A stretch of DNA of 64,000 nt from JAKFEE01 sp036675815 (GTDB taxonomy: Bacteria > Pseudomonadota > Alphaproteobacteria > Rhodospirillales > Magnetospirillaceae). The DNA lies in NCBI GenBank assembly GCA_036675815.1, contig JAKFEE010000021.1, positions 186,001-250,000 of the forward strand, given 5' to 3'. The translations under genes were made by a program, and so were the position numbers. The notes under the pieces were generated by a model. That model ran no database searches. It was not told the origin of the DNA and saw nothing but the letters and a program-made list of their open reading frames with translations. Positions within the stretch are counted from its first letter, which is position 1. Each line of letters starts with the position of its first letter. Shown in pieces: positions 36,380 through 44,417 of this stretch.

Positions 36380-37633
36380 CTATTCAGCGCAGCTGTTCAG
36401 GATCGGCGTCATCGCGCTCACATGCGCGTCGACCCGCTCAAGCACGGAGATGGGCACGGCATCGCGTTCGGGCAGGGTCCACCAATGGTGATTGACGCGG
36501 GCGACGGTTTCCACAACCGCCTTCATGACCGCGGGCTCGGGCAACCTGGCGCGATTGGCGAAGGCTTTCCAGCGCGGCGCCGCCAGCGCCTTGAACGATC
36601 GCTCTCCGCCCAGCGACAGCGCCAGGTTGTCGGCGGGAATGTAAGGAACGGTCGACAGCAGATCATAGACCGGCGCCAGCGCTGGCGTGCCCCCGTCGCC
36701 CGGATAGATCAACGACCAGTTCTTCAGGTGCATGTCGCCATTGCCCGTCACGGCCGCCAGCGCGAGACGGCGGACAAACTCCAGCGCGGCGGCAGGCGAG
36801 ATCGCGGCGGTCAATGCCGCCGCAATGTCATGATAGGCAGCGCCTTCATATTTGCGGGCCGGATAGACGCCGAAGACCTGGGCGAAATCCTCGATGTGGA
36901 TACGCGTCCCGTCGCCTCCCCGGTCGAAACGCCTGATGAGGAGCACCCGGCCTTCGGCCAGCGTGTCGAACTCTTCGGGGATTGCCTCGAAATCCGATTT
37001 GGCGACCAGTTCGCTTGTCGGGACATCCATGCCGATCGCGGACGCAAGCGCGAGGGCGGCGAACTCGTTTTCCGAAACGCCGGGAAACGCCGTCGACGGG
37101 AACTTGGCGATATACTGCCCCTCACCGTCGTCGAGCGGGAGCGTCAGCCCGCCGCCCTTGCCGGTGTTCTTCATCACCGACAGCTTCATCTGCACGCCGG
37201 CGAGAGAAAAGCGCGCCTTGGGCTTTTCGCGGAGGGCGGCCTGCGGAGCGTCATTCATGCCGTCGCCGGGCACGACCCGCACCGCGCCAGGCAGATCCGC
37301 GCCGAGCGCCGCCAGCAGGTCGAAATCATTGCCCGGACGAACATCGCCGGCATGATGCTTTTCCATGGCCTCGCGCAGCTTGTCCTCCGGCAGCAGGTTC
37401 GCGAAGAACGGCGGAAGCGCGCCTGCCAGAGGCTTGGGGTCTTTGCGCAAACCGCCCGTGGCTGCCCGGAACGAAAGGCTCAAGGTCGGCGAACCGCCCG
37501 TTGCGCGATACGCCTCATCGAAACTGAACGCATTGAAGTCGCCCGGCGTCCTGACGATCGTGCCGACCTTCATCGCGTTCAGGAACACGTCCAGCGACTG
37601 GACGGCCCTGGGTATGAAAACTTTGTCAGCCAT
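36380..37633 (-). CDS. hipA: HipA-type serine/threonine kinase toxin
   Basis: A 417-residue HipA family kinase; E. coli HipA phosphorylates glutamyl-tRNA synthetase and causes dormancy. The N-terminal HipA domain (FLNAMKVGTIVRTPGDFNAF) is followed by ARFSLAGVQMKLSVMKN (P-loop/phosphorylation region), QYIAKFPS (ATP lysine), LLIRRFDRGGDGTRIHIEDF, the catalytic loop VTGNGDMHLKNWSL (Asp300) and APVYDLLSTVPYI (metal Asp324). No disruption is seen. It starts 8 bases inside hipB, the usual antitoxin-first order. The ATG at 37633 is preferred; an upstream start at 37687 lies within hipB. Confidence 0.93.
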   Translation of the reverse strand: MADKVFIPRAVQSLDVFLNAMKVGTIVRTPGDFNAFSFDEAYRATGGSPTLSLSFRAATGGLRKDPKPLAGALPPFFANLLPEDKLREAMEKHHAGDVRPGNDFDLLAALGADLPGAVRVVPGDGMNDAPQAALREKPKARFSLAGVQMKLSVMKNTGKGGGLTLPLDDGEGQYIAKFPSTAFPGVSENEFAALALASAIGMDVPTSELVAKSDFEAIPEEFDTLAEGRVLLIRRFDRGGDGTRIHIEDFAQVFGVYPARKYEGAAYHDIAAALTAAISPAAALEFVRRLALAAVTGNGDMHLKNWSLIYPGDGGTPALAPVYDLLSTVPYIPADNLALSLGGERSFKALAAPRWKAFANRARLPEPAVMKAVVETVARVNHHWWTLPERDAVPISVLERVDAHVSAMTPILNSCAE

Positions 37634-37937
37634 GGCCGTCGCCATCCTCGTCCTGCACGACGAAGGCGGGGCGATCATCGTCGTCACAAGGATGCATCAA
37701 CGCCTCGATGGCCGGAACCATGGTCTGCGGCACCAGCATCATCTCCAGCCCAAGCGCACGCGCGATGTTCATGAGCGTCGTTGCGCGCGCGGCCGCCGTC
37801 CCCTTCTCGATGTCGCGATAGCGCGGCCGGGATATGCCAGCCAGTTCGGCGACCTGCTCCTGCGTCAGCCCGGCAGCCGTCCGAGCCTGACTGAACAGCC
37901 TGCCGATGTCATGCAGCATTTCTGAATCAGATCGCAT
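37626..37937 (-). CDS. hipB: HipB-type antitoxin, XRE family DNA-binding protein
   Basis: A 103-residue helix-turn-helix protein. The Cro/CI fold is at about 8-65: LFSQARTAAGLTQEQVAELA, GISRPRYRDIEKG, then TTLMNIARALGLEMMLV. The acidic C-tail (CDDDDRPAFVVQDEDGDG) is likely flexible. HipB proteins bind their own operator and the HipA toxin. The gene precedes and overlaps hipA by 8 bases. The AT-rich DNA before it holds several palindromes that are good operator candidates. Confidence 0.92.
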   Translation of the reverse strand: MRSDSEMLHDIGRLFSQARTAAGLTQEQVAELAGISRPRYRDIEKGTAAARATTLMNIARALGLEMMLVPQTMVPAIEALMHPCDDDDRPAFVVQDEDGDGHG

Positions 37938-38045
37938 GGAGATGCCTTAACGTATCATTATCACCTATCGTGATTCGTAAACATATCATTTTCCCACTTA
38001 GCATCAAGCTTGATGGTTCCTTTTCATATCATACAATGTATGAAT
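37938..38045 (-). promoter_or_regulatory. hipBA promoter and operator region with three palindromes
   Basis: This is a sharply AT-rich stretch. It contains three perfect inverted repeats: ATCAC-CTATC-GTGAT at 37960-37974, CATCAAGCTTGATG at 38002-38015 and TCATAC-AAT-GTATGA at 38029-38043. TATCAT also occurs three times (near 37953, 37984 and 38027). Antitoxins of this kind repress through such sites. No single -35/-10 pair stands out, though TTTACG and TAATGA on the minus strand near 37985 and 37960 could serve. Confidence 0.6.
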
Positions 38046-38264
38046 GATCTGTATTCGTATCTCCGATCGGAAATCCAACCCTTGCGTGGAATCCCGGGGT
38101 CATCCCGTGCGAGGGCTTCCGCCACCTTCGATGAGCCCGGCACCGGGGGATGCGCTTCCTGCCTTCGCTGAAGGGTGCCTGTCGCTTCATGACCCTGGCG
38201 GCGCAGCGGAATGGGCTGAAGGGCGGCGCGCGGTCACCATGCCCGCGAGGATGCGCACCCCATC
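38046..38264. other. unassigned DNA between hipBA operator and hydrolase-copy remnant
   Basis: Short open frames on both strands have no recognised motif. The sequence returns to high GC. The border with the duplicated hydrolase segment is sharp at 38265. Confidence 0.4.
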
Positions 38265-38594
38265 AGGCACAGCAGGCCGGCGGCGTAAAGCTGGTCGGCG
38301 ACCATGCTGGCGACGCGCCCGCCCATCGACTTGCCGCCAATCACCAGGCGCCCCGGCACGTCGAGTGCATCGACCGCAGCCAGGTATTCGGGGATGAGGG
38401 TTTCCGCCCGCGGCGGCGGCCGCTTTACCGCCGAGGTGCGGCGCGCGGCCATGTAGGCGAAATCGAAGCGCACGACGCGCCAGCGCCCCGGCGCAGGCTG
38501 TCAGCACCGCCGAATCCATCGGCGCTCCGGCGCCGTGGGCGAGGAGGATGGTCACCGCCGCATCGTCGGGGCCTTCGGTCAGGAAGGTGGGCAT
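38265..38594 (-). pseudogene. frameshifted partial copy of the alpha/beta hydrolase gene
   Basis: Nearly identical to 33978-34324, in the same orientation. Relative to the intact gene it has lost 12 bases near 38280 (in frame) and 14 bases near 38480 (frameshift, removing AGCCCCGCGGCGGC-like sequence), with scattered single-base changes. It stops before the catalytic aspartate and histidine, so the C-terminal half is missing. Its first codons (MPTFLTEGPDDAAVTI) are still readable. A recent duplication followed by decay is the simplest reading. Confidence 0.9.
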
Positions 38595-38708
38595 TCTCGC
38601 AATATCGGTCATATCATCATGGGGCGCGGGGTGCCCAAGGCAGCTGCGTAATAGGGCTTCTTGGAAGTGGCCGGGCGCTGGCCGTGCGTTTTCACCAGGA
38701 GATGTCCC

Positions 38709-38798
38709 ATGTCCCGTGTCGCTTCCGAATCGAAGCCCGGCCGTGCCGCCGGCTCACGCATTGTCTCCAGCCTTGGGCCAACTAATGACCAAGGCTAA
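38709..38798 (+). CDS. possible 29-codon leader overlapping the GIY-YIG gene start
   Basis: ATG at 38709 with a good CAGGAG site 7 bases upstream, ending at TAA 38796-38798. The frame encodes MSRVASESKPGRAAGSRIVS and nine more residues. It overlaps the first five codons of the next gene in another frame. The next gene's own ATG has no visible ribosome site, so translation of this short frame could deliver ribosomes to it. It could equally be chance. Confidence 0.3.
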   Translation: MSRVASESKPGRAAGSRIVSSLGPTNDQG

Positions 38799-39348
38799 CA
38801 AAATTCGCCAGCTTGCGGCCAAAGGGCTGTCCGTCTCCGAAGTCGCCGCGCAGGTCGGGGTGCGTTATCAGCACGCCTACAACGTGTTGAAGCGCGCTGG
38901 CCCTGCAACCGCGCCACGCCCGATGGGCGCTCCCGCTCAGAACAAGCCACTGCTCCATGCGGATATACTGCTCAATGCGGGCTTCCATTGCGCCTCCACA
39001 TGGAGCCTAGACGACGCCGGGCTGCTGATCCTCAAGGAAGTGTTGCCCAAAGAAGTAGGCGTCTATGCCTTCGTCAAGGAGGGAATTGTCATGTACGTGG
39101 GAGTGGCAACGATGGGGCTGGCGAAGCGCATTTACTTCTACGCCAAGCCAGGGGTGTCTCAGCGGACCAGCTTGCGGCTCAATGAGATCATCCGGCACGA
39201 GCTGAAATCCGCTGCTCAAATCGATGTGTTCATAGCCCATCCGGATGATATGGAGTGGAATGGGCTCCCCGTACATGGGGCGGCGGGCTTGGAACTCGGG
39301 CTGATAAAAGCATATGAGTTGCCGTGGAATTTGCGAAGTGCAAGATAG
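38785..39348 (+). CDS. HTH plus GIY-YIG nuclease-like protein
   Basis: A 187-residue product. Residues 1-40 form a resolvase-like helix-turn-helix (KIRQLAAKGLSVSEVAAQVG, then VRYQHAYNVLKRAG). Residues 88-175 resemble a compact GIY-YIG domain: GVYAFVKEG and MYVGVATMG (the two signature strands), RIYFYAKPG (arginine helix) and a glutamate in GAAGLELGLIKAYE. Such domains cut DNA; family members often sit in phage or restriction contexts. The gene lies between the hydrolase remnant and guaA at the edge of the decayed island and appears intact. The substrate is unknown. Confidence 0.7.
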   Translation: MTKANKIRQLAAKGLSVSEVAAQVGVRYQHAYNVLKRAGPATAPRPMGAPAQNKPLLHADILLNAGFHCASTWSLDDAGLLILKEVLPKEVGVYAFVKEGIVMYVGVATMGLAKRIYFYAKPGVSQRTSLRLNEIIRHELKSAAQIDVFIAHPDDMEWNGLPVHGAAGLELGLIKAYELPWNLRSAR

Positions 39349-39435
39349 TTTCTGGCAGCCAAGTGCGTGCGCCTTTGGGAGGCCTCCCACAATCCCCCTC
39401 TATTGGTTGATCAGGCTCTCAGACCCCTTGCCCCC

Positions 39436-40989
39436 TCACTCCCACTCGATCGTCCCCGGCGGCTTCGAGGTGATGTCGTAGGTCACGCGGTTGATGCCCT
39501 TGACCTCGTTGATGATGCGGTTGGCGACGCGGCCGAGGAAGTCCATGGGGAAGGGATAGAAGTCGGCGGTCATGCCGTCGGTCGAGGTCACGGCGCGCAG
39601 GGCGCAGGCGTAGTCGTAGGAGCGGGAATCGCCCATGACGCCGACGGTGCGCACCGGCAGCAGCACGGCGAAGGCCTGCCAGATGGCGTCGTAGAGGCCG
39701 GCGTTGCGGATCTCTTCGAGATAGATGGCGTCGGCCTTGCGCAGGATGTCGAGCCGCTCGGCCGTGATCTCCTGGCCGGGGATGCGGATGGCCAGCCCCG
39801 GGCCGGGGAACGGGTGACGCCCCACCATCTCGTCGGGCAGGCCGAGCTCGCGGCCCAATGCGCGCACCTCGTCCTTGAACAGCTCGCGCAAGGGCTCGAC
39901 CAGCTTCATGTTCATGCGCTCAGGCAGGCCGCCGACATTGTGGTGCGACTTGATGGTCACCGAGGGGCCGCCGATGAAGGACACGCTTTCGATGACGTCG
40001 GGATAGAGCGTGCCCTGGGCGAGGAAATCGGCGCCGCCCACCTTCCTGGCCTCTTCCTCGAACACGTCGATGAAGGTGGCGCCGATGATCTTGCGCTTGG
40101 TCTCGGGGTCGGTGTGGCCGGCCAGCTTGTCAAGGAACAGCTTCGAGACGTCGCGGTGCACCAGCTTGATGTTGAAGCGGTCGCCGAACACACTCACCAC
40201 CTGCTCGGCCTCGCCCTGGCGCAGCAGGCCGGTGTCGACGAAGACGCAGGTGAGCTGATCGCCGATGGCCTCGTGGATCAGCGCCGCCACGACGGACGAA
40301 TCGACGCCGCCCGAGAGGCCGCAGATCACCCGCCCCGTGCCGACCTGCTGGCGGACCTTGTCGATCTCCTGCTGGCGGAAGGCGGCCATGGTCCAGTCGC
40401 CGGCGAGGCCCGCCACCTTGTGCAGGAAGTTCTCGATCAGGCGGTGGCCGTGGGGGGTGTGGACGACCTCGGGATGGAACTGCACGCCATAGAACTTGCG
40501 GGCGTCGTCGGCGATGGCGGCGAAGGGGGCGCCCTCGGTGGCGGCGACCACCTTGAAGCCGGCGGGAATGCGCACGACGCGGTCGCCGTGGCTCATCCAC
40601 ACCTGCTCGCGGCCGCCCTTGTCCCACACGCCGTGGAACAGGGCGCAGTCGTCGACGACGTCGATGAAGGCGCGGCCGAATTCGCGGTGATCGCCCTGCT
40701 CGACCTCGCCGCCGAGCTGCGCGCACATGGTCTGCTGGCCGTAGCAGATGGCCAGCACCGGCACGCCCATCTGGAAGACGCGGTCGTGGGCGCGCGGCGT
40801 GTCGGTGTGGGTGACCGAGGCCGGGCCGCCCGAGAGGATGATGGCGCGCGGCGCGAAGGCGGCCAGCGAGGCGTCGCTGACGCGGTTGAACGGCTGGATC
40901 TCGCAGTAGACCCCGGCCTCGCGCACGCGGCGCGCGATCAGCTGGGTGACCTGTGATCCGAAGTCGATGATGAGTACGCGGTCGGCCAT
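39436..40989 (-). CDS. guaA: GMP synthase (glutamine-hydrolysing)
   Basis: Converts XMP to GMP using glutamine nitrogen and ATP. 517 residues. The N-terminal class I glutaminase domain has ILSGGPASVTH, the nucleophile AICYGQQTMC and the histidine/glutamate in GVQFHPEVVHTPHG. The ATP-pyrophosphatase domain has the P-loop VICGLSGGVDSSVVAALIHE and the C-terminal dimerisation domain ends in SKPPGTIEWE. The gene is monocistronic by appearance. Its 3' end is a known target of site-specific integrases in many bacteria, and here it borders the decayed accessory region. Confidence 0.98.
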   Translation of the reverse strand: MADRVLIIDFGSQVTQLIARRVREAGVYCEIQPFNRVSDASLAAFAPRAIILSGGPASVTHTDTPRAHDRVFQMGVPVLAICYGQQTMCAQLGGEVEQGDHREFGRAFIDVVDDCALFHGVWDKGGREQVWMSHGDRVVRIPAGFKVVAATEGAPFAAIADDARKFYGVQFHPEVVHTPHGHRLIENFLHKVAGLAGDWTMAAFRQQEIDKVRQQVGTGRVICGLSGGVDSSVVAALIHEAIGDQLTCVFVDTGLLRQGEAEQVVSVFGDRFNIKLVHRDVSKLFLDKLAGHTDPETKRKIIGATFIDVFEEEARKVGGADFLAQGTLYPDVIESVSFIGGPSVTIKSHHNVGGLPERMNMKLVEPLRELFKDEVRALGRELGLPDEMVGRHPFPGPGLAIRIPGQEITAERLDILRKADAIYLEEIRNAGLYDAIWQAFAVLLPVRTVGVMGDSRSYDYACALRAVTSTDGMTADFYPFPMDFLGRVANRIINEVKGINRVTYDITSKPPGTIEWE

Positions 40990-41142
40990 CTTCCCCCTCC
41001 GGGCTTGGAGGCGGGACTTTAGCCCCGCCGGCCCAGGCCGACAAGCACGGCGACGGGCGGATGACGGGGCGGATGGAGCCGGCGGGCGGGCATGGGCGGC
41101 GGAATTGGCCGCGGGGCCGAGGCCCCGCGGCGGGCTGTGCGA

Positions 41143-41334
41143 TCAGCGGATGATGCGGGTGCCCTGTTCGCGCTGGATGACCGTGGTCGTCGAGCCCAGC
41201 GGGGTCGACGGCACCACCGTCTGCCGCTCGACCACCACCGGTGCCGCCGGAACGAGGGCCACGTCGTCGGTGGCGTCGATGGTGCAGGCGCCGAGACCGA
41301 GACCGGCAAGGGCGACCAAAGCTAGTCGTTTCAT
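41143..41334 (-). CDS. small lipoprotein, hypothetical
   Basis: A 63-residue product with a lipoprotein signal (MKRLALVALAGLGLGAC, Cys17). A short Val/Thr-rich mature region follows (ERQTVVPSTPLGSTTTVIQR). A purine-rich ribosome site (GGTAGAAG) precedes the ATG. It resembles many short alphaproteobacterial lipoproteins without known function. It lies 153 bases upstream of guaA on the same strand. Confidence 0.68.
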   Translation of the reverse strand: MKRLALVALAGLGLGACTIDATDDVALVPAAPVVVERQTVVPSTPLGSTTTVIQREQGTRIIR

Positions 41335-41661
41335 CTTCTACCTCCACATCGCGTGCTGCCGCACTAAACGCTCGTGGCGCGGCTTCCTCCCGCCACCTCG
41401 CCTTTTCGCGCCACAATAATTCGAAAGAATAGAGCGCCACCCGCGGCGCGGCGCCGGCGTTGGCGGAGCCCGGCGCCGCCGTCCCCCGTCGGCCTCGCCC
41501 GATCGGGCGCAGGAGGCGGGCGGCCTCGACCGCCGTCGCGGTGGTACATCCTGATCAACGGGCACGGGGCGGCAAAGGCTCGCGTCTGCACCCTCTGCGC
41601 GGCCACTTTCGTCCAACGCGCGCACGGCGCTTGACGCGGCAGCCGCCGGCGCTCACCTTAG
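41335..41661. other. intergenic region before rnpB
   Basis: Nothing coding is supported in these 327 bases; overlapping open frames on both strands are Arg/Ala/Pro-rich shadows of high GC. The promoter of the RNase P RNA gene must lie near the right end, but no clear -35/-10 boxes can be picked. Confidence 0.4.
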
Positions 41662-42043
41662 GCGCGCCAGACGGCCGGACGGCCGCCCCCTCGCGGGGGA
41701 GGAAAGTCCGGGCTCCACGGAAAAGCGGTGCCGGATAACGTCCGGCGGGGGCGACCCTAGGGAAAGTGCCACAGAAAGCAAACCGCCCACCCTCCCTCGG
41801 GATGGCGGGTAAGGATGAAAGGGTGCGGTAAGAGCGCACCGCTCCGCCGGCAACGGCGGGGGCACGGCAAACCCCACCGGGAGCAAGACCAAGTAGGGAC
41901 GGCAGGGCCTTCGCGGCCCGGGCGATTTCCGCGCCGCCGTCCGGGTCGGTCGCGCGAGGCGTTCGGCAACGGACGTCCCAGATGAATGGCCGTCACCCGT
42001 CGCAAGACGGGGACAGAACCCGGCTTACAGGCCGTCTGGCGAT
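41662..42043 (+). ncRNA. rnpB: RNase P RNA (bacterial class A)
   Basis: Catalytic RNA that trims tRNA 5' ends. The ends pair as P1 (CGCCAGACGGCC at 41665-41676 with GGCCGTCTGGCG at 42030-42041). Conserved core segments are present in order: GAGGAAAGTCCGGGCTCCAC (P4 5' side, J3/4), AGGGAAAGTGCCACAGAAA, GGTAAGGATGAAAGGGTGCG, GTAAGAGCGCACC, GGCAAACCCCACCGGGAGCA, and the 3' set GATGAATGGCCGTC and ACAGAACCCGGCTTACAG. The ends are set by P1 and may be off by a few bases. It lies just before the dcw cluster. Confidence 0.97.
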
Positions 42044-42332
42044 ATTCTCTGCGATTTCGGCGAGGTGGGGCGCAGCGCCAGCGCGCGGCAACCCTTCCAG
42101 CCATGATTTTTTAACGCATTTTCTATAAATCCCACCACTCTCCGCCCAGCCTCGACTATTTGCACAGGCGGGTGTGGCAACTTACGGCTGGGCGACGCCG
42201 CCGTTCGTTTACTAGTGGTTTCCATTGACGCCCATAGCCCCCCATGATATCCCATGAGTACCCAATTTTCGCAGCGCTGGGGAGCTTTGGCTGTCGGAAT
42301 GCGGGTCAGCAGCAGGGGAAATCGGGCACGGA
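42044..42332. other. rnpB-mraZ intergenic region, dcw promoter
   Basis: No gene. It begins with DNA carrying a T run (GATTTTTTAACG near 42103) and the AT-rich TTTTCTATAAATCC (about 42119-42132), a plausible -10 zone. The MraZ boxes follow, then about 65 bases of leader before mraZ. Confidence 0.5.
42231..42265 (+). promoter_or_regulatory. four MraZ boxes (10-base direct repeats)
   Basis: CCCAT at 42231, 42241 and 42251, and CCCAA at 42261, are spaced exactly 10 bases apart. Read on the other strand these are TGGGN repeats with 5-base spacers, the published binding pattern of MraZ. They lie about 70 bases upstream of mraZ, so the cluster is probably autoregulated by its first product. Confidence 0.85.
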
Positions 42333-42797
42333 ATGGCGCTCTTCCTGTCCACATTCGTGAACAAGATCGACAAGAAGGGGCGGGTTTCCGTCCCGGCGAC
42401 CTTTCGTGCTGCGCTCTCCCACCCCAGCTTCCAGGGCATCGTCGCCTATCGCTCCTTCACCTCGCCGGCCATCGAGGGCTGCGGCATGGATTTCATGGAG
42501 CAACTGGCCGCCTCGACCGAGCAGTTCGACGCCTTCTCGCCCGAGCAGGAACAGATCACCTCGCTGATCTTCGCCGATTCCAAGCAGTTGGCTTGGGACC
42601 CCGAAGGCCGTGTCATGCTGCCCGAGGAGTTCATCGCCCATGCCGGCCTTGCCGACGCTTGCGCCTTCGTCGGCAAGGGCAAGACCTTCCAGATCTGGGA
42701 GCCGGCGGCGTTCCAGACCGCGCAGGATGCCTTGCGCGAACGCGCCCTGCGCGAGCGCCCGACCCTGCCCTTGCGCCGCCCCGGCGGAGAGCGCTGA
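42333..42797 (+). CDS. mraZ: transcriptional regulator MraZ
   Basis: A 154-residue DNA-binding protein with two SpoVT/AbrB-like domains. The first carries NKIDKKGRVSVPATFRAAL, the second LAWDPEGRVMLPEEFIAHAG. MraZ forms ring-shaped oligomers, binds the TGGGN repeats before its own gene and represses the dcw operon; it also counteracts RsmH. It is the first gene of the cluster, and rsmH starts one base after its stop codon. Confidence 0.96.
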   Translation: MALFLSTFVNKIDKKGRVSVPATFRAALSHPSFQGIVAYRSFTSPAIEGCGMDFMEQLAASTEQFDAFSPEQEQITSLIFADSKQLAWDPEGRVMLPEEFIAHAGLADACAFVGKGKTFQIWEPAAFQTAQDALRERALRERPTLPLRRPGGER

Positions 42798-42798
42798 C

Positions 42799-43767
42799 AT
42801 GGCGGCGCCTGCATTCGCCCACATCCCCGTCCTGCGCGACGAGGTGGTCGCCGCCTTGCAGCCTCATGAAGGCGCCGTCTATGTCGACGGCACCTTCGGC
42901 GGCGGCGGTTACGCCCGTGCCCTGCTGGATGCGGCCGAATGCATCGTGTGGGGAATCGACCGCGACCCCGACGCCGTCACCCGCGGCCAAGGCCTCGCCG
43001 CCACCTACGGCACCCGCCTGACGGTGATAGAAGGCCGCTTCGGCGACATGGACGGCCTGCTGGCCAGCCGCGGTATCGGCGCGATCGACGGCGTCGCCCT
43101 CGATCTTGGCGTGTCGTCGATGCAGATCGACGATGCCGAGCGCGGCTTCTCGTTCCTGCGCGATGGGCCGCTCGACATGCGCATGGGGAAGGCCGGGGCC
43201 AGCGCCGCCGATGTCGTCAACACCATGCCCGAAGCCGAACTGGCCAACATGATCTTCCGATATGGCGAAGAGCGCCTGTCGCGTCGCGTCGCCCGCGCCA
43301 TCGTCGCCGCCCGCAAGGACAAGCCGTTCGCGCGCACCGGCGAGCTGGCCGAGGTCGTGCGCCGCGCCGTGCCGCGCTCGGCCGACGGCATCGACCCGGC
43401 CACCCGCACCTTCCAGGCGCTGCGCATCCACGTCAACGACGAGCTGGGCGAATTGCACCGCGGCCTGGCAGCGGCGGAGCGGCTGCTGGCGCCCGGCGGC
43501 CGGCTGGCGGTGGTCACCTTCCACTCGCTCGAGGACCGGGCGGTCAAGGCCTTCTTCAAGGAACGCAGCGGCGCCGCGCCCCAGCCATCGCGCCATGCCC
43601 CGGCGGCCCTCAGCGAGCGTGCCGCCACCTTCGAGCTGCTGCAGCGACGCGCCGTGGCCCCGTCGGCGGCCGAGGTGGCCGCCAACCCGCGCGCCCGTTC
43701 GGCCAAGCTGCGCGCCGCCCGGCGCACCACGGCCCCGGCCTGGCCGATCGATGGAGGTCGGCCATGA
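42799..43767 (+). CDS. rsmH: 16S rRNA (cytosine(1402)-N(4))-methyltransferase
   Basis: Methylates N4 of C1402 in 16S rRNA using S-adenosylmethionine. 322 residues: IPVLRDEVVAAL at the N-terminus, the SAM-binding YVDGTFGGGGYARALL, GIDRDPDAV, VALDLGVSSMQIDDAERGFS (family signature), DMRMG, and near the C-terminus VTFHSLEDRAVK. The ATG at 42799 lies one base past the mraZ stop. Its stop overlaps ftsL as ATGA. Confidence 0.97.
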   Translation: MAAPAFAHIPVLRDEVVAALQPHEGAVYVDGTFGGGGYARALLDAAECIVWGIDRDPDAVTRGQGLAATYGTRLTVIEGRFGDMDGLLASRGIGAIDGVALDLGVSSMQIDDAERGFSFLRDGPLDMRMGKAGASAADVVNTMPEAELANMIFRYGEERLSRRVARAIVAARKDKPFARTGELAEVVRRAVPRSADGIDPATRTFQALRIHVNDELGELHRGLAAAERLLAPGGRLAVVTFHSLEDRAVKAFFKERSGAAPQPSRHAPAALSERAATFELLQRRAVAPSAAEVAANPRARSAKLRAARRTTAPAWPIDGGRP

Positions 43768-44417
43768 TGCGCGGTATGACCATCCTGTGGACGATGCTGG
43801 CGCTGATGGTCGGCATCAGCCTGTTCCTGCTCAAATACGAAGTGCAGTCGCTGGAGGAGCGCCTGGCCGCGCTCGACGGAGAGATTCGCCGCAACCAGGA
43901 AAGCCTCCACGTTCTCAAGGCCGAATGGAGCTATCTCAACGACCCGGCCCGGCTGCGCGAGCTGAACGAACGGCACCTGGAGCTCAAGCCCTACCTTCCC
44001 GAGCAAGTCATCGCCATTGCCGACCTGCCGATGGCGGCCCCCGACACGCCAGATGCCCCCGAGGACGAGCCGGCATCACGCCGCACCCTGGTCGAGGCGC
44101 AGCCACCCAGCGCACCGCCGACAAAACGTAAGGCGCCGGCCCGCCTCGTCGAGGCCAACACCCAGGCAACGGCCCCGAAATCGGCGAAGCGCGTCGCCGA
44201 AACGGTGGCGCCCGCGGCGACCAAGCCGGCTCCGGGCCGGCCGCCGGGCGCCACCGTCATCGCCAGATCGGCGCAGGCCGCGCCGGCGCCGGTGCGTACG
44301 GTACCCCTGCCACCACCGACCCCGGTGCGCACGCTGCCCCAGCCGGTGGCCTCGCCGACGCCTGATGTGCTGGTGATCAGGTCGCCAGCCCTGCTCCAGG
44401 CCGAGGGGATGCGATGA
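43764..44417 (+). CDS. ftsL: cell division protein FtsL with long proline-rich tail
   Basis: Small bitopic division protein that forms a complex with FtsQ and FtsB-like partners. One membrane helix is at about 5-24 (MTILWTMLALMVGISLFLL), then a coiled-coil region (EVQSLEERLAALDGEIRRNQ, with LKAEWSYLNDPARLRELNER). Residues 95-217 are an Ala/Pro/Thr-rich low-complexity tail in the periplasm; many FtsL proteins end at about 110-130. The start overlaps the rsmH stop (ATGA) and its stop overlaps ftsI. The assignment rests on position and topology, which is normal for this poorly conserved family. Confidence 0.9.
   Translation: MMRGMTILWTMLALMVGISLFLLKYEVQSLEERLAALDGEIRRNQESLHVLKAEWSYLNDPARLRELNERHLELKPYLPEQVIAIADLPMAAPDTPDAPEDEPASRRTLVEAQPPSAPPTKRKAPARLVEANTQATAPKSAKRVAETVAPAATKPAPGRPPGATVIARSAQAAPAPVRTVPLPPPTPVRTLPQPVASPTPDVLVIRSPALLQAEGMR

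Noticed and set aside
34328..39400. An insertion sequence or active integrase in the accessory region.
   Set aside because: No transposase or recombinase motif was found in any frame. The evidence for mobility is only remnants and repeats.
41653..42104. Several open frames across the RNase P RNA.
   Set aside because: The DNA is accounted for by the conserved rnpB core and its paired ends.
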